From: Torreya grandis
Lineage: Eukaryota; Streptophyta; Pinopsida; Cupressales; Taxaceae
Assembly (NCBI GenBank): GCA_037957365.1
Contig: JARHVA010004226.1
Coordinates: forward strand, 682,001 to 746,000
Reading direction: 5' to 3'
DNA: 64,000 nt
Shown: positions 45,769 through 58,244 of the stretch, one piece after another
Layout: every line of letters starts with the position of its first letter
How positions within the stretch are numbered: position 1 is the first letter of the stretch
The notes under the pieces: model-generated
The model's input: the letters and a program-made list of their open reading frames with translations, nothing else
Told to the model about the DNA's origin: nothing
Database searches by the model: none
Made by a program: the position numbers and the translations under genes

Positions 45769-46800
45769 TGAAAAAATATTTGTACATGGATGAAATCCAT
45801 AACCATAAATGATCCATTTGTCCCTCAAAACGAACACATAGTGTCTCAATTGATCCATAAAGTGATATATAATACCCAAATTATTCCTCATAATAATATA
45901 GAATGTCACAATATGTACTCAAAAGTCTCTCATAATCATGTAAAATGTACTATCATGAGAAGAATTCCTATCTCATATGCTCATGTGACTCTTGAATTTG
46001 TATAACATGTAAAATTATATATCATTTATGTGTCTCAAAATCATGTACAATGCCTCCAATGTGCTCAAATGTGTCTCAAAATCATGTGATGTATCTATGT
46101 AAGTTCAATATAACCCATTTGAATCATGTAGTATGTCTCTCAATTATGTGTAGAGAATGTGTTTGAACTAAATATGGATGGAAATCCCATTTGATCTGCT
46201 ACATTGTTTGAGGATAGACCCATTATTTTCCCCCTTTTTTATGACGGATGAAACTTGCATTTAACTCATATTAAAAGAAAAGATTATGCCCACCAAATGT
46301 AACATGTATATATAATTGTAACTCGATATGATTGCTAGAAAAATATATATATGTAAATGTCATTAGAGCTAGAAATATGTAATATGTATCTTATTTATAA
46401 ATCAAACATCGAAAGATGTGATCATGTAAACAATGTATGTACATCATAGTAATATCAGGAAATAAATATCATTATAAAAATTATCACTAGAATATTCATT
46501 TACATATTTGATAATGTTTGTATCCTCCACATAGGTGTATGTATATATGTTTATTAAAATCAAGTTATATACCCCTAGTGGGAAACTAAGTGTCTTAAGA
46601 ATTTATGGTCCATAATGAGTTTGATTTTTATCTGTAAGATTAGAGATTGAATCAATCACAAATTGTTGTCTTAGAGATTAAAGTGTATTTTTAATATAAC
46701 GTTGATGACATAAGATTGACTTAGGAAATATCGAATGTATAGATCATGCATCATATTTTCCCCTAACTATAATGATATGATGAAGGTTCCAAGTTTTTAG
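45769..46800. other. No gene; degenerate repeats of TCTCAAAATCATGT type
   Basis: Between about 45840 and 46150 the phrase (G)TCTC(A/T)AAATCATGT(A/G) recurs at irregular spacing, suggesting a decayed minisatellite. The remainder is AT-rich spacer. Confidence 0.45.
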
Positions 46801-47030
46801 TACATCTATTTATTACTTATATATATACATATACATATACACACATATATACATACATACATACATATATACACACACACACATATATGTATATACATAC
46901 ACACACACACACATATATGTATGTGTATATATTTGTGTGTGTGTGTGTGTGTTTATGTGTATGTGTGTGTATATATATATATAAATAATAAATAGATGTA
47001 CTATATATATATAAGTAAGAAATAGATGTA
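46801..47030. repeat. Large TA/CA/TG microsatellite hairpin
   Basis: Two arms, TACATCTATTTATTACTTAT at 46801 and its near-exact reverse complement ending at 47000 (AATAATAAATAGATGTA), enclose (CA)n and (TA)n runs followed by (TG)n and (TA)n runs. The whole 200 bases can fold back on itself. A third arm copy, ATAAGTAAGAAATAGATGTA, ends at 47030. It may be a miniature element expanded by microsatellite growth or a cruciform-prone repeat. Confidence 0.9.
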
Positions 47031-47703
47031 TAGAATGACATGTTGTGTCAAAACAATAAATAACTCTATGAGTGTCACCATACTAAAGATCATTTTATGT
47101 GTGTTATAATATAACTAATGAGAGATAAAATGGATAAACAAAGTCCATGATATCATGATTTTTGGGAACACATGTATTAATATTGGAAACCCTATTTTGC
47201 ATTTATAAGTGTTGAATGTAATTTGATATAAATAGATTTGAGATTTATATTTTTATAAATCATTTACATTTAACATATTATTGAATTTTAGTTCTAATAT
47301 GATACAAAGATAATTCAATAATATGTTGCCCCTAATCAATTAGAGCACATACATAAATATTTATAGATACAAAATCCACTTGTACACAGATAAAATTAAT
47401 CATTAAGTACTTGAAAATGTTTATTCTCGACATTTTTACCCTTACTTGGTTTATTATCAATTCCACTAACTCATAATATATAAGAGAACCTTCACTATCT
47501 TATAAATACTATAATTATTATACAAAAATACATATTTTAGTTACATTCATCCCTATTTAACCCATACTTGTCAAACCTATCCCAATTACCTTTGATATTT
47601 TGGGACAAGTTTGCACTAGTCAAACAGGGTCACATTATGGCCTTATTCCCTAGTGTGGCATTGTCTCCCATGTTCCAATGGTCACTTTTTCAAATTGAGA
47701 AGT
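47031..47703. other. No gene seen
   Basis: AT-rich flank between the hairpin and the 3' LTR of element G. Confidence 0.45.
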
Positions 47704-49868
47704 TGTTTTAACTTAAACCATGCACCCGTAGAATTGGAAAATGGTTCAATGAGACAATGAGGTCATCCCCCAAGTTGTAGGACCCTTGTGTTCCTTAGGA
47801 TGAACCTATAGAGAAGGCTAACTTATTTCTATTCTAGGTGTACTAGTTTAAGACCAGCGTATATAACTAAAGAGTAGAAAGGCAAATTTATCACTAATCT
47901 AAACCTAAAATTTTGAGGGAAGAGGGAAGAGGGAAGGATAAGGTAAAAGAGTGATAAAATAAATAAAGGGTGATGTACCAAGAATAAATCCATCACCCCT
48001 ACTACCTTAATGAACACACTATAAATTTTTGAGAATGAGAAAATATCACATAGACTCCACTAATGACACTCCAAATGTAGAAGTATTTTGCATAGAGGCA
48101 TCAAAACACAACACAACATTGAGTGGGATGAAGGTTATCCATAGAAAAGGCCTACGTAGACTCGAGTGTGCATAGAATATGACCTACAAGTTAGTTCTGA
48201 CATCTGCATAGAGGTGTTGGGAATGGACAACAATGAGATGGGTGAACATTACCCATAGAAAAAGATCAATAAACACAAATAACACACAAAATACAAGAAG
48301 AATGAAGGGAGGTGAACTCAATTTTCATTAAAGTGCAAGGTTTAGCAAACAAAGGTGCTTTTGGAGGGAAATTTTTTTCAATATTTATGTGCTAAAAAAG
48401 TCCTCTTTTATAATGATAAATCTACCTATTTATATAGGAAATTAGAGAGATTATGGTCATTACTCAACCTCACCCACTATTGGGGTAGTTATAATATTAA
48501 AACTATGATTAAAAGAGTAGTTGAGATATTTTTTATAAGTGAAGGTGTGTCCATGATCTATATTTGAGAATTAACACCTAATTTCAGTAGCTACCTTTGC
48601 ATTGAAGTTCATAAACTTAGGCTCAAATCAACACATTATTTCAGTTGCAACATTAACCAATTTTCAATCCTACATTTATCCAATTTTAAATTAACATCAT
48701 TAAAAATAAGGAGAGATAATTTTTATAATGAAATAAATGACATCAAAAATAGATTTTTAGATCAAAATAGATGGCTAAAAAACCAACATGAAATCATGTG
48801 CAACCGTATCAACACCTTCAAAACATGGAAAAATAGAAAATTGTAGAACAAGATATGAGCAAAACCCATCATATCTTATATTTATATAAATATATTGAAA
48901 ATAATCTAAAAAGGGTATTTTTAGTTATTTAAATGATCAAATTAACCCCTACATATTTCCCTTTGAGTGTCTTCTGGTCAAAAGTTGGCTAAGTGATAAA
49001 TCTTCCTAGGAGGGTCACTTCGCACCATCATAACTTTTCACTGGAAATTCCAATAGTTGTGAAACCAAATGAATTACCTTTTCATGCCATCAAAGTACTA
49101 TCATAAATTTTTTAAATAAATTTGGACTTCATTTAGTCTTGCACAAATGGGCTGAAAAAGTGCCCACTGGGCATATTTATCAACTAGGAGATGCAAGGAA
49201 TGACTAAGTAAAAGAATATTGAATTTAGTTTTGATGGCTATGTATTTCACACATGATATTGAATATCTATGCACTATATTTCAAATTTTACTCTAAAAAA
49301 ATATGGATATCACCATGATGAATTTTAACAAGGTTTAAACTCTTTTACCTCTAAAAAAATGAGTTTAAAACATGCGTACTGGCTAGATCTAAAAATTGAA
49401 AGCATAGAAAGTCAACTAAGTAAAAATTAGCTCAGAAACCAATTTTTAACCTTACACATTTTTCACTTCGGAAAAAATTGTCTATTAATTTATTTAACCA
49501 CACATTATTCCCACATTTTCCTATCATTGTGAAAAATTTTAATGTGATTGGATTTCATTTGGTTCTACGAAATTGTGTTTGAAAAGTGTTGGGTACACTG
49601 ATTTGGCAATTGAAAAGACATAAAATGCCCAAGTAAAAATCAATGTAGAAGCCTATTTTTACCTTTATAAATTTTACACTTGGGGAAGGGATTTAATATT
49701 ATTATCTTCATATTTTCACTCTTCTCACATATGGATATCATCATGAAAGGTTTGGAGAGAAATATGCATGATTTGGCCCTCTGAAATTGCTCCCAAAAAT
49801 CACTACATAAGCTGATTTGGTGTAGAGAGCTTGGATTTTTTCATAAGATATCAAGGTGGCTTGAAGAT
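47704..49868 (-). repeat. Element G 3' LTR
   Basis: Collinear with 52313-54462. Shared blocks include GGACCCTTGTGTTC, CACTAATCTAAACCTAA, AACAAACACAAATAACACAC or its variant AATAAACACAAATAACACAC, ACTCAATTTTCATTAAAGTG and TTAACATCATT. Confidence 0.88.
48425..48438 (-). promoter_or_regulatory. TATA box in element G 3' LTR
   Basis: The minus strand reads CCTATATAAATAGG, a good plant TATA box that is also a near-palindrome. The equivalent site is intact in the other LTR. Confidence 0.6.
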
Positions 49869-52312
49869 TATAAATTTTTGAAACTTATATGGAATTATTT
49901 ACTACTAATTTAATATATTATATCCCTAATAAATCCATTGGGCATGGATTCGTAAAATCATCCAAAACTTCTCACATTCTAAAAATGCAAGACAACTGCA
50001 ACCTACTTGGCCTACACATACCCGATATTTTAAAACTAAAAGTGCACTTTAAAAAAATGAGAAAATTAAAAAATAAAAAATATTCCATAGGAACTTATAG
50101 GAAGTTAAAATAAATAAAAACTAATTACAATGTGCACGTAGGCAATTAAGGAAAAGAAAACATATAACCCACCTTAAACTAACCAATTAGAAAGCTATAT
50201 AAATAAAGCCATTGACTGGTTCTATAAAATAACTTCCATTTATTATCAACTTATAATGTTTTTCATGTTTTAGGGTAGCTAACCAAATGTGTATAAGGGT
50301 TGGGTACTTGATGAGACAATGATATACTTCTCAAAATATAAAAACAAACTCACCTATCCACGTAAGTTGACTAGGAATACAACTACCTTGGAGTGAATAT
50401 GTAAGTTGATTACAACATTATTTATGCTTATTTTTATGATATATATTAAGAAAAAACATTTGGTTACTTCTCCTTGTTTGTCTCCAATTAAGACATGTAC
50501 TTGATAGGTAATCCTCTTGATAAGACAAAGATTGAGCAATTAGGCTTACCCTCAAACTTATGTTTAATTTCCCTATAATTCTACTAATTAGGATGATCTT
50601 GTCCATGTAATTAACTTATAACACATAAAATTCCTCTTTATATTCATTCTATTCCTAGGTTTACCATTTAATAAATGATGGTTTGATGTCAAGGCTTGAA
50701 CAAAATTCCTCTAGCTCATCCCAAATGAAGTCTTCTTCCAGCTGCCCTTCACTATTCTACATGAAAGGCCTCATTAAAAATTCATGACCAAATTAATCTT
50801 CCTCCATGTTGAATGAAATATCATTTGTCCATGAGAGTACCTCATCATCTCTCCCTTGAATGCAATCTTGACTAGAAGAAGATGGCCTTTCATCATCAAG
50901 ATTATCTTATTCCTCTTCATCCTCACCCATTTGCTCACTACCCTGCTACTCTAGCTGGTCATACTTGTATTTTTCCTGTAGCAAGTCTAAATTTTATAGT
51001 TTTTTGGAAAAAATAGGGATGAAAATAGTTATTTACTTATCATATTCAATTGAAACATCCTCCCACTTATCTAAATGATTTTAATTTACTCTCCATATAA
51101 TGGGTCATCCTTTGAAAAGGGATATAATGGGAGGGAAAGAGGTTTCAATCAATGAAGGAGCGACATCAAAAAGGTTAGGTATACTAAAATTAGAATGCTT
51201 GGTCTAAGAAGACTATTTTGGTTAATTTTGAGGCTCTTAGGGAAGAATAGGATTTTGAGAGGTGTTTTCTTGAGGAATAGTAGGCTGGGTTTGCATAAGA
51301 ACAAGCTCTTTCAAAGGATGGAGACTTTTAAATCTTGGGATTTTAAAATGAGGAGATTTACTTAGAAGCTCAAGGGATTTACCTTTCTTGAAGCTTGGTA
51401 TTTTGAATTTAAAAGCTTCCCTTTTCATTTGTGGGTCTATTTTTTAGGAGAAGCTTGTTTGAAATTAGGGATAGAAAGGACTGCTTGAGATTCAATTTCT
51501 TATGGTTGCATAAGCAGTTAACACATCTACTCTTCTTTAGATACAATTTTCCTATCCAATCATTCTTCATCATACCTTTTTTTCTCAATCATCTCTTGAT
51601 GATGAATGTAATCTTGATAAGCAAGCTCTTCCTATTGCCTACCATACTCTTGTTTTATTTCAATCTCCATTAGTGGTCTCTCAAAATCAAGCTATATATC
51701 ATTTATAATTTTTTGGGGTTGATTAGGAGGATAACCATGATACTAATTTAGAGAAACATGGCCTTAAATGGGTTGATTATAATCATGAGTGATTTCCAAG
51801 AATGTTGAAAATGGGTAGGAGGGAGTTAAACATTGAGAATGAAGATATCCTATTGTGGTAGATCTATTTGGGGTAAAACCAACATCATTTTTAGTCTGAT
51901 ATGGATTTTAGGAGGGCATAAAAAATATATTTTGACAAGAAAGAGGGGAAAAGACATATTTTATATGATATTTTGACATATTATATCATCAAACAATCAA
52001 GAAATACATTAGGCTATTATTTAAAATAAATAATTAGGTCTACTTATTGAAGAATGTATACATACCAACATAATTACTGGGTGATTAGATTACTTCTAAA
52101 TAATGAAAAAGATCAATGATATCACCTAAATACTAAACTTTGATAATATTTAAGCACTTGGATTACTTAACTAGTAGGTTTAATCTTTGGAATTACCATG
52201 GTATTGAATAAGCTACCCTGAATGGCAAGATGCACTAATTGACACACCAAAATCCTTCAATAGGTGATATAAGGATCATCAAATTGATTCCATTGGGCAT
52301 GTCAAAATTTTT
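49869..52312 (-). pseudogene. Element G interior, unrecognised coding remnant
   Basis: Minus-strand frames include a basic 63-residue open piece (51428-51237, MKREAFKFKIPSFKKGKSLE). Downstream of it come acidic Ser/Glu/Asp-rich stretches (EDEEE and ERPSSSSQDC near 50900) and EGQLEEDFIWDELEEFCS near 50700. The mix of basic and acidic low-complexity blocks could be a decayed Gag-like protein. I see no capsid motif or zinc knuckle. Near 52300 the minus strand reads TTTTGACATGCCCAATGG, possibly a worn primer binding site. Confidence 0.4.
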
Positions 52313-54462
52313 TGTCACTCAAACTATGTACCCACTGAATTAGAAGATGGTTTAGTGAGATAATGGGATCATCTCCCAAGGTGTGGGACCCTTGTGTTCT
52401 TTCAGATGAAATTTTGGAGAAGATCAACTTCCTTCTATTCTAGGTGCATTGGTTTAAGACCAATGCACAGACCTAAAGAGCAAAACGTTAAATCTACCAC
52501 TAATCTAAACCTAAGATTTTGAGGGAAAAGGGAGGGAGAAGGTAAGAGTGTTATAAAAGAAATAAAGGCTGATGCACCAAGAATAGAGTGATTTCCCCTA
52601 ATACCTTAATGAACACACTAAAAATTTATGAGAACAAGACAATATCACACAAACTCCACCAAAGACACTCCAAATGCATAAGTATTTCTTATGGAGGTAT
52701 GGGAACACAACACAACATTGAAAGGGATGAAGGTTATCCATAGATAAGGCCTAAATATACCTGAGTGCACATAGAATATGGCCTGCAAGTGGTTCCAATT
52801 TCCATATATAGGTACTAGAAATGGAAAACAATAAGAGGGGTGAACATTACCCACAAACAAAGATCAACAAACACAAATAACACACAAAATACAAGAAAAA
52901 TGAAAGGAGGTGAACTCAATTTTCATTAAAGTGAAAGGTTAATTTAATAGAGTGATCCTAAAGGGAAATTTTTTATAGCATTTATATGCTAAAAAATTCC
53001 TCTTTTACAATGATAAAACTGCCTATTTATATAGGCAATTAGAGAGCTCATAGTCATTACTCGACCTCACCCACTATTAGGGTAGTTACAATATTAAAAT
53101 GATGATTGAAAGAGTGGTTGAGATATTTTTAAGAAGTAAATGTGTGTTAATGATACACATTTGAGAAGTTACATCTGATATCAGTAGCTTCCTTTGCATT
53201 GAAGTCCATAGACTTGGACTTAAATCAATACACTATTCCAGCTGTAAAATTAACTAATTTTCAATCTTACATTTATCTAATTTTAAATTAACATCATTGT
53301 AAAGAGGGAGAAATCAACTTTTCAATGTAGCAAGTGTCATAAAAAAGGGATCTACAAATTAAAATATATGGTTAAAAATCTAATGTTTAGTCATGTGTAA
53401 CCATATCATGACCTTCAGAACATGGAAAAATAGAAAATCACAGAGAAAGATATGAGCATAACCCATCATATATTATATTTCCAATAATATATTGAAAATA
53501 TGCTCAAAAGGGTATTTTTAGTTTTTTAAAATGATCACATTAACCCCTGTGCATTACCTTCTGAGTGTCATCTGGTCAAAATTTGGTTAAGTGATAAATA
53601 TTCCTAGGAAGGTCACTTCACACTATCATAACTTTTCACTAAAAATTCTAATAGCTATAAAAATAAATGCATTACCTTTTCATGCCATCATGGTAATATC
53701 ATATTTTTTTTTAATAAATTTGGACTTCATTTATTTATACGTAAATGGGATTCAAAATTACTCATTGGTAATATTTATCAACTGGAAGATGTAGAGAATG
53801 ATTAAGTAAAAAAACAACACAAAATTCAATTTTGATGGCTATGTATTTCACCTGTGATATTGAATATCTATGCACTATCTTTCCCATTACACTCTAATGA
53901 CATTTGGATATCACCATGAGGAATTTTAAAAATATTTTACTTCCTTTACCACTACAAAAATGAGCTTAAAACGTGTACACTGGGTAGATCTAAAAATTGG
54001 AAACACAAAAATTTGACTAAGTAAAAATCAACTCATAAACCAATTTTTAACCATGTTCAATTTGCACGTGGAATTTTTTTTTCTATGAATTTCTTGAACC
54101 ATTAATTATTCCCATATTTTTATATAATCATGAGAAATTTTAAGGTGATTGGACTTAATTTGGTTCTATGAAATTGTGTTTAAAAAGTGGTGTAGGCTAA
54201 TTTAGCAACTAGAAAGACAAAAAATGCCCAAGTGAAATTTAGCACAAAAACCAAGTTTTATCTCTATGAATTTTATACTTATGGGTTATTTCTTATGATT
54301 TTCTTCATATTTTCACTCTTCCCACAGATGGATACCATCATTAAAGTTTTTGATACAAATGAACATGATTTGGCCCTATGGAATTGCTCCTATAAAGTAT
54401 TGTGCAGGCTAATTTGGTACAGAGAGCTTGACTTTTTCCATAAGAGATCAAGGTGACTTGAG
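52313..54462 (-). repeat. Element G 5' LTR
   Basis: About 2150 bp, collinear with 47704-49868. On the minus strand it ends in TTGAGTGACA just before the possible primer binding site. Confidence 0.88.
53022..53037 (-). promoter_or_regulatory. TATA box in element G 5' LTR
   Basis: The minus strand reads GCCTATATAAATAGGC, matching the site at 48425-48438 in the other LTR. Confidence 0.6.
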
Positions 54463-56625
54463 GAATCAAAAGATGTTTCAAAATGACTCTCCTACATGTT
54501 TGGTAAATATGGTTATCAAAATTATTCCAAATATTATCCTATAAAAGCATATCAAGGCCACTCATTGTAACCCCACTAGATCTTTCTAGCAATTACATTG
54601 CACATGGAGCAAAAGATCACTAATTTTTCCTCTTTAAACTCTACATAATTATAACATCCTTAAGCCCAGTATGAGTGGCTTTTATTACATTTAAGGGCAT
54701 CCATTTTTGATCATTTCAATCAATCTTCTAGCTATAGTCATTCTAGTTACACAACCACATATCACACAATCACTCTAAAAGGGAGAACTACATCGGCTTG
54801 AGGCCCATTTGGCTTATTTAGATAGTGCTCAGTTACAAGGGGGTTTTTAGGCTAGAAAAACCATCCTTACTAACACATTTTTATTCCCTCTTTTTTTATG
54901 TAATTATTATCTAGTGTATATGTAGGATATAGGGTTTTCTATTTTATAGGTCTTAAGCGTGACAACACATAACATTCAATAGTAAAACCTTGTAACTGAT
55001 CACACATATCCAAATTCAAAAATCATGAATACAATTAACTAGGACATGGACATAATAGCCAAACAAGGCTAGAGTGTGTTCTTATTTGCCTCTCACAAAC
55101 ATGTCCCAGTAGACTACACATTACTATTTTCTAACATGATTGTGTTTATAAGTCATCATAGGTAGTTTTCACTTACAATCACTTCACATATTCAAAATTA
55201 CATCTATTTTATGGATATTTGCATATCCTTAGGCCTTTTTACTATTTTTACCAAGTTTACAATTTCTAGAAATTGTATAGCATATTGTACATTGATTATA
55301 TTTCATTATCAGATCAATACATATGAACATTTCTATTTCAGTAGTTTAATACCATTAGTTTAAGACATATTAAATTAAAAGGGTTAAACATTCTAGTGAA
55401 CCTGCCATGTGTAGAACATTACTTGTTATTTTTCCTTATTTTTGGAATAGAAATTCTTTCAAATTTCTATAAATTCCCAACATTGAAAAAATAACCTTCA
55501 ACTTTGGATAATATATGACATAAAATGATTTAATTTATTTTACCTTTGATTAAATATCACACTAAAGAAATGGTATTATGACCTTAGATCATTCTAACAC
55601 ATAATCTCTTTATTTCAACCTTGAGTTAAAATTTCCTTGATTTCTAAAAAAAAATCTTCCACTTTTTCTTTTTCACTCTATTTTTTATTGACTTTTACTT
55701 GTTTTAAAAACTATGTTTTGATAGTTTTCAAACTACTTAGTGACTATCATGAAAGGCTACACAATGATATATTTATATATATCATGGTGTGTAAAATTCA
55801 CCCTAATACTCATAGCCATATTACAACACTAATCATGGATTTTAGTTTTTGTGTGCCGTATAATATATCAAAAATGCATACTGTCCCTTTTTTATACCAA
55901 TAGGAAGCCTATTTTATCCATTTGATTTGTGGTACACTTGAGAAGAGCATGTCACCTATGGAATTTACATTCATTGTACCCTTGAAATTGAGGTTAGTGG
56001 GATACATGCATGGTCATACCTTTGTATTTAGTGCTTGAAAACATTAGTTTGACACTAATCAATGAATGAACAAGTATATTTGAGAGCCTACAAATCATTC
56101 AAACCCTTACCTAGATCACCCTCATACATTGATTTTTCATTTTATTGTATTCATAGTCATTAACATTAATTGATTCAAATCATATTGTATTCATATTTTT
56201 TATCATTGATTGATTCATATTACATAATTTATATAATGAGTTTAATAAATTAAATGTTTTATCATATGTTACAAATAGTTATGCATTTATTGTAAAATAT
56301 TCTCTTACTTTCCAAGATGCCATTCATTTTATTTTATTTCTACATGCTTAAAATTTGATAATGTTCCAAAAATTACTTTTGAGCAATCTCCTTTACATTG
56401 TACTTCACATTTTGATAACATTGAAAAAACATGTATGCAATTTTTTTAAAAAGCTTCCAAAAGTTCACTACATATCCACATGATTAAAATACACTAATAT
56501 ACATAATCATGATATTTCTATTTCAAACATTTGTAATGTTGTATCACATGATCTAACACATTCAGTTAATTATTCAATAGATTTTAATTGATATGCTTTT
56601 AGATTTACATATTTACAAAAATAGA
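54463..56625. other. No gene seen
   Basis: AT-rich spacer between element G and the plus-strand gypsy fragments. Short open stretches lack motifs, amino-acid bias or neighbours that would support a gene. Confidence 0.45.
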
Positions 56626-57100
56626 AGTATACTTTTGGACAAGGGTTGGGTAAGCATGCTCAAGGAAATATTTATCCTATTGATCCTTCTACTATTAAGG
56701 AGAAAACCGTTCTTAGGTATAATTTTATTTCCACCCCTCATGGGCTAATTAAAATTGAGCCATATTATAAGATCATTTTTACTAATACTCATTATCAAAC
56801 TATCCAATTTGAAAGGACTTGGGAATAAGAGAAAACATATATTTCTAATTGCATCACATGGGAAACTTTAAAGGATTTTCCCTTGCTTCCTTTATACCCT
56901 ATTGAGGGGAGAATAATGGTTATTATTTAAGAATCCAACACTCAAGAAGAGTTTGATGATCCAAATGATGATGTAAAATTCCTAAATTATCTTTGTGAGC
57001 ACTTTGAAAAGGTTGATTCATTATTATATGTGGCTAGATATGAAAACAATGAAACCCAAGATAACACTTCCAATGTTGCCACTTTTACTATTATATATAT
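56626..57100 (+). pseudogene. G-patch-like gypsy polyprotein segment
   Basis: The plus-strand frame reads FGQGLGKHAQGNIYPI and KEKTVLRYNFISTPHGLIK (56630-56760), resembling the G-patch (GxGLGKxxQG...GLGY) found after protease in some plant Tat-like polyproteins. A TAA at 56826 follows RTWE. The frame then resumes with WETLKDFPLLPLYPIEGR, EEFDDPNDDVKFLNYL and FEKVDSLLYVARYENNE. It sits upstream of gag, not downstream of protease as expected. RNA binding is the usual role suggested for G-patches; here it is a dead fragment. Confidence 0.5.
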
Positions 57101-57870
57101 TCGAACTAATATTTATGTGGCACCATCTATTAGTTTGGGAACATCACTTTGTCTTTAAAATATATCCATGTCTATGCCTACTGATGTTACTTATTCTCCT
57201 CCTATTACCTATTAAAATTCTACTTTAGAGCATACCATTCTTGCATTATAATCTAAGTTAGCCCACATTGAGCAACCCATTTCTCATGATATCCCTTCCA
57301 TGGACTCATGTTCCTTGTTACATAACCCTTTGTCACCCAAAATTTCTTCTTATCTATTACCTATTGGTTTTGTGGCTCCTAAGCTTCGTCTTTAATAAGG
57401 CAAAGGTGATCTTGAACAACATTTGTGTGCCTTCCATGTAGCTTGTCTAGATTATTTAAAGAATTGTAAATTGTTGATAAATATTTTTAGAATAAGTCTA
57501 AAATAATATGTTATTTGATGGTTCTATGATATTCCTCTTCAATAATTAAAGGATTTCAATCCTTTGGCAAATTAGTTTTTGACACACTTTTCTATCAACA
57601 TCGGGGAAACATTATCGTATCCTCAAATTGAAAAGTTTAAACAAGGGTCTAAAGAAACAATCGGTGAATATGTGTTAAGGTAAAATATTATACTTGCCTA
57701 AATTATAAAACAAATGGTTGATAACGAGATTCAAGATATTTTTTACACAAATCTTTCTCTCTCCTCTTCAAGAGTCTATTGTATTTGATAAATTCAAATC
57801 TTTTGATGAACTATGCCATATAGTTAAAGAATGTGAAGTCAACTTGATTACTTTCAAAAAGCTCAAGTAT
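57101..57870 (+). pseudogene. gag: Ty3/gypsy gag capsid remnant, plus strand
   Basis: An N-terminal part with HIEQPISHDIPSMDS and LPIGFVAPKLRL leads into GKGDLEQHLCAFHVACLDYL, FDGSMI/WFYDIPLQ, FLTHFSINIGETLSYPQIEK, KETIGEYVLR and FKSFDELCHIVKECEVNLIT (to about 57860), the normal gypsy gag order. Two adjacent TAA codons follow LRL, and others replace expected Gln or Trp. Frame changes occur near 57720. Protease of the same strand appears at 62.1 kb. Confidence 0.82.
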
Positions 57871-58126
57871 GTTTAAAATGTTCCTTCTACTTATAATATC
57901 AAGTTCCAAGGCAATTCAAATTATAAGATACAACCAACTGAAATAAAAAATGAAACAAAAGTTACAGTTAATACTATAAAAAACAACCTCCAAAGCATTA
58001 ATTATAAGCTCCACCAAGGAGGCTTTTTTCAAAGTTTCTATCACCTCATGTTTTATTATAATAGATCCTATAAATTAATGTAATAATTATTCCTCCATCA
58101 ATGGAGATAGACATGTATAGACATCA

Positions 58127-58240
58127 ATCTATAAATTTATGATGCTGATACATATGGTGACTATCATAGATGTATTGGGCATTCTAAAAATTGATGTTTC
58201 AATAGTAAGCATAAGATCTTATTTAACCTTAAAATTTAGA
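58127..58240 (+). pseudogene. gag: Gag nucleocapsid-like remnant, plus strand
   Basis: The frame reads YGDYHRCIGHSKN, stop, CFNSKHKI, matching the YHRxxGHxTxxCxxLKHKI motif of plant gypsy Gag with one stop. It ends at about 58240, where unrelated repeat DNA begins. Confidence 0.65.
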
Positions 58241-58244
58241 TTAG

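Larger units (their letters stand above)
47704..54462 (-). mobile_element. Element G: long-LTR retrotransposon with short interior
   Basis: Direct repeats of about 2.15 kb (47704-49868 and 52313-54462) flank only 2.44 kb. TATA boxes reading TATATAAATAGG on the minus strand in both repeats, and longer minus-strand reading frames inside, give minus orientation. No protease, RT or integrase is visible. Large LTRs with a short non-pol interior fit non-autonomous LARD or TR-GAG-like derivatives, an inference. Confidence 0.75.

Noticed and set aside
46817..47041. Open frame of 74 residues on the minus strand through the CA/TG repeat
   Set aside because: The translation is pure low complexity (Tyr, Ile, Val, Cys and His runs) made by the microsatellite hairpin.
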